DNA of 64,000 bases from Hyphomicrobiales bacterium (GTDB lineage: Bacteria; Pseudomonadota; Alphaproteobacteria; Rhizobiales; Rhizobiaceae). The notes under the pieces were generated by a model. The model ran no database searches. It was given only the letters and a program-made list of their open reading frames with translations, and was not told the DNA's origin. The stretch lies in the NCBI GenBank assembly GCA_900473805.1, contig UCMS01000026.1:1-64000 (forward strand). The letters are read 5' to 3'. The translations under genes and the position numbers were made by a program. Positions 62,282-64,000 of this stretch are shown here, one piece after another (the stretch's first letter is position 1; each line of letters begins with the position of its first letter).

Positions 62282-63679
62282 GTGGAATATATCTCGACCC
62301 GCGGAGAGGCTCCGAGCCTCGGCTTTTGTGACGCGCTTCTCGCAGGGCTTGCCCGCGATGGCGGCCTCTACGTGCCCCGCGAATGGCCGCAGATGTCGAA
62401 AAAGGCGATCCGGGGCCTGCGTGGCAAGAGCTATCAGGACGTGGCCTATGAGGTGCTGCTGCCGTTTACCAATGGCGAGATCGAGCCCACAACCTTCCGC
62501 GCGATGATTGATGAAGCCTATGCGACCTTCAAGCATCCGGCGGTGGCGCCGCTGGTGCAGACGGGGCCGAATTCCTTCGTGCTCGAGCTCTTCCACGGCA
62601 CGACGCTCGCCTTCAAGGACGTGGCGATGCAACTGCTCGCGCGGCTGATGGACCATGTGCTGGAAAAGCGCGGCGAGCGCGCGACCATCGTCGGCGCGAC
62701 CTCGGGCGATACGGGTGGTGCCGCCATCGACGCGTTCGCCGGCCGCGCGCGCACCGACATTTTCATCCTCTTCCCGCATGGCAAGGTCTCGCCGGTGCAG
62801 CAGCGCCAGATGACCTCGTCGAAGGATCAGAACGTGCATGCCATCGCCGTCGAGGGCAATTTCGACGACTGCCAGAACCTGGTGAAGGCCATGTTCAACG
62901 ACGTTGCCTTCCGCGACCGGGTGAAGCTGTCGGGCGTCAACTCGATCAACTGGGCGCGCATCATGGCGCAGGTGGTCTATTACTTCACGTCGGCCGTTGC
63001 GCTCGGCGCGCCGGACCGGAAGATCTCCTTCACCGTGCCGACCGGCAATTTCGGCGACATCTTCGCGGGATACGTGGCCAAGAAAATGGGCCTGCCGATC
63101 GACAAGCTGGTCATTGCAACCAATGACAACGATATTCTGTCGCGCACCATGAAGACCGGACGCTACGAGATGAAGGGCGTCATGGCGACCACCTCGCCTT
63201 CGATGGATATCCAGATCTCCTCCAACTTCGAACGGCTGCTGTTTGAATCCTACGGTCGCGATGCGGCTGCGATCCGCTCGTCGATGGAGGGATTGAAGCA
63301 GTCCGGCGCGTTCGAGATCCAGCCGGAAGCGCTGAAGGCGATCCGCAAGGAATTCCGTGCCGGTCGTGCGACGCAGAAAGAAGTCGCCAAGACCATCAAG
63401 GCCGTGCTTGCCGATACCGGCTATCTGCTCGATCCGCACACCGCCGTCGGCGTGCATGTGGCGCAGAAATTCGAGAAGCCGCAAAGCCCGATGGTGGTGC
63501 TCGCGACTGCGCATCCGGCAAAATTCCCGGCTGCAGTAAAATCAGCCTGCGGTATTGACCCCGCGCTTCCGACATGGCTTGCTGACCTGATGGACAGGGA
63601 GGAGCGCTTCGAAATCCTGCCCGCGGAACTTAAGGCCGTCGAAAGCTTTGTCGGCACACATGCCCGTGCGGTTGATTGA
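62282..63679 (+). CDS. thrC: threonine synthase
   Basis: It converts O-phosphohomoserine to threonine, using PLP, in the cytoplasm. The protein has 465 residues. The family start is EYISTRGEAPSLGFCDALL, and the PLP-binding Lys112 is in TLAFKDVAMQ. The phosphate-binding GATSGDTGGAA loop and VPTGNFGDIFAGY are present. The start is GTG at 62282 with AAGGA eight bases upstream; upstream in-frame codons do not resemble the family. The M16 peptidase gene begins 20 nt after its stop, a common order in rhizobia. Confidence 0.96.
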   Translation: MEYISTRGEAPSLGFCDALLAGLARDGGLYVPREWPQMSKKAIRGLRGKSYQDVAYEVLLPFTNGEIEPTTFRAMIDEAYATFKHPAVAPLVQTGPNSFVLELFHGTTLAFKDVAMQLLARLMDHVLEKRGERATIVGATSGDTGGAAIDAFAGRARTDIFILFPHGKVSPVQQRQMTSSKDQNVHAIAVEGNFDDCQNLVKAMFNDVAFRDRVKLSGVNSINWARIMAQVVYYFTSAVALGAPDRKISFTVPTGNFGDIFAGYVAKKMGLPIDKLVIATNDNDILSRTMKTGRYEMKGVMATTSPSMDIQISSNFERLLFESYGRDAAAIRSSMEGLKQSGAFEIQPEALKAIRKEFRAGRATQKEVAKTIKAVLADTGYLLDPHTAVGVHVAQKFEKPQSPMVVLATAHPAKFPAAVKSACGIDPALPTWLADLMDREERFEILPAELKAVESFVGTHARAVD

Positions 63680-63699
63680 GAAGCGCAGAAAGACGGACC

Positions 63700-64000
63700 A
63701 TGAATGTTGAGTGCACCCGGCTTCCATCGGGTTTGACTGTCGTAACCGAGAACATGCCGCATCTGGAAAGCGTGGCGCTCGGCACCTGGATCAAATCCGG
63801 CTCGCGCAACGAGACCGAAGCCGAGCATGGCATTGCGCATCTGCTTGAGCACATGGCCTTCAAGGGCACGAACAAGCGCACAGCCCGGCAGATCGCCGAG
63901 GAAATCGAAAATGTCGGCGGCGAAGTCAATGCCGCCACCTCGACCGAGACCACCTCTTACTATGCCCGCGTGCTGAAGGACAATGTGCCGCTCGCGGTCG
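63700..64000 (+). CDS. M16-family zinc peptidase (processing-peptidase-like), 5' part
   Basis: About 100 residues are visible; the gene runs off the window. The zinc motif HxxEH is present as His47-Leu-Leu-Glu50-His51 in GIAHLLEHMAFKGT. The start (TRLPSGLTVVTENMPHLESVALG) matches the mitochondrial-processing-peptidase-like proteins of alphaproteobacteria. It has no signal peptide. It is probably co-transcribed with thrC. Confidence 0.92.
   Translation, partial: MNVECTRLPSGLTVVTENMPHLESVALGTWIKSGSRNETEAEHGIAHLLEHMAFKGTNKRTARQIAEEIENVGGEVNAATSTETTSYYARVLKDNVPLAV

Overview
The window reads as a chromosomal segment of an alphaproteobacterium of the Rhizobiaceae (Rhizobium, Agrobacterium, Neorhizobium or a close relative). 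The grounds are a GC-rich sequence with GC-rich codon use, a GANTC-type CcrM methyltransferase, a rhizobial flagellin, the DUF721, mutY and DsbA-smc genes, thrC followed by an M16 processing peptidase, two perfect BioR boxes at bioY, and compact palindromic intergenic elements of the kind known in rhizobia. No 16S gene is present, so the genus is not resolved. I see no phage, transposase, integrase or CRISPR array.

Layout. 0-4 kb: a small exported protein, then the sulfate assimilation operon cysH-cysD-cysN. 4-8 kb: a MerR/cobalamin-binding regulator of the CarH/LitR type, a soluble two-PAS chemoreceptor and a LacI-type repressor. 8-12.5 kb: tRNA-Pro(CGG), a lipoprotein, a five-cysteine small protein, tRNA-Gln(UUG), a PfpI/DJ-1 protein and a membrane protein. 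12.7-15.3 kb: an unusually large orphan flagellin, tail to tail with a LuxR-type regulator. 15.5-20.7 kb: DUF1499 protein, cupin and metallo-beta-lactamase pair, AraC regulator divergent from an SDR, MarR regulator with a 16-bp-arm operator, DUF1398 protein. 20.7-22.1 kb: a complete ECF41 sigma factor and carboxymuconolactone decarboxylase-like operon with a perfect ECF41 promoter. 22.1-23.7 kb: a less GC-rich patch with antitoxin remnants and unrecognised genes. 23.7-34.5 kb: ppdK, a conserved Rossmann-like protein, a pair of 129-bp repeats, an MFS transporter, an Ivy-type lysozyme inhibitor, smc and a DsbA-like lipoprotein.

34.9-46 kb is the most interesting region. It holds a TPR/outer-membrane-barrel protein resembling a type XI (Slam-like) translocator, an exported FecR-domain protein with a TbpB-like C-terminus, and a CHASE2 adenylate cyclase overlapping it by 4 nt. 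Facing these are two tandem SulP-STAS-cyclic-nucleotide-binding transporters. Together they suggest an envelope-to-cAMP-to-anion-transport circuit. The block lies between the DsbA-like gene and DUF721, which I recall as neighbours in other rhizobia.

46-54 kb: DUF721, an O-antigen-ligase-like protein, mutY, HAD, SnoaL-like protein, ccrM, a HicA/DUF1902 toxin-antitoxin pair, a YjbR-like protein, an HWE histidine kinase and a DUF1284 protein. 54-64 kb: bioY with BioR boxes, a Tat-exported beta-carbonic anhydrase, a palindromic element, a GntR regulator, overlapping ABM and NIPSNAP genes under an ArsR regulator with twin operators, an SMR efflux pump with its TetR regulator, a second HAD phosphatase, a diacylglycerol-kinase-like protein, a lipoprotein, thrC and the start of an M16 peptidase that runs off the end.
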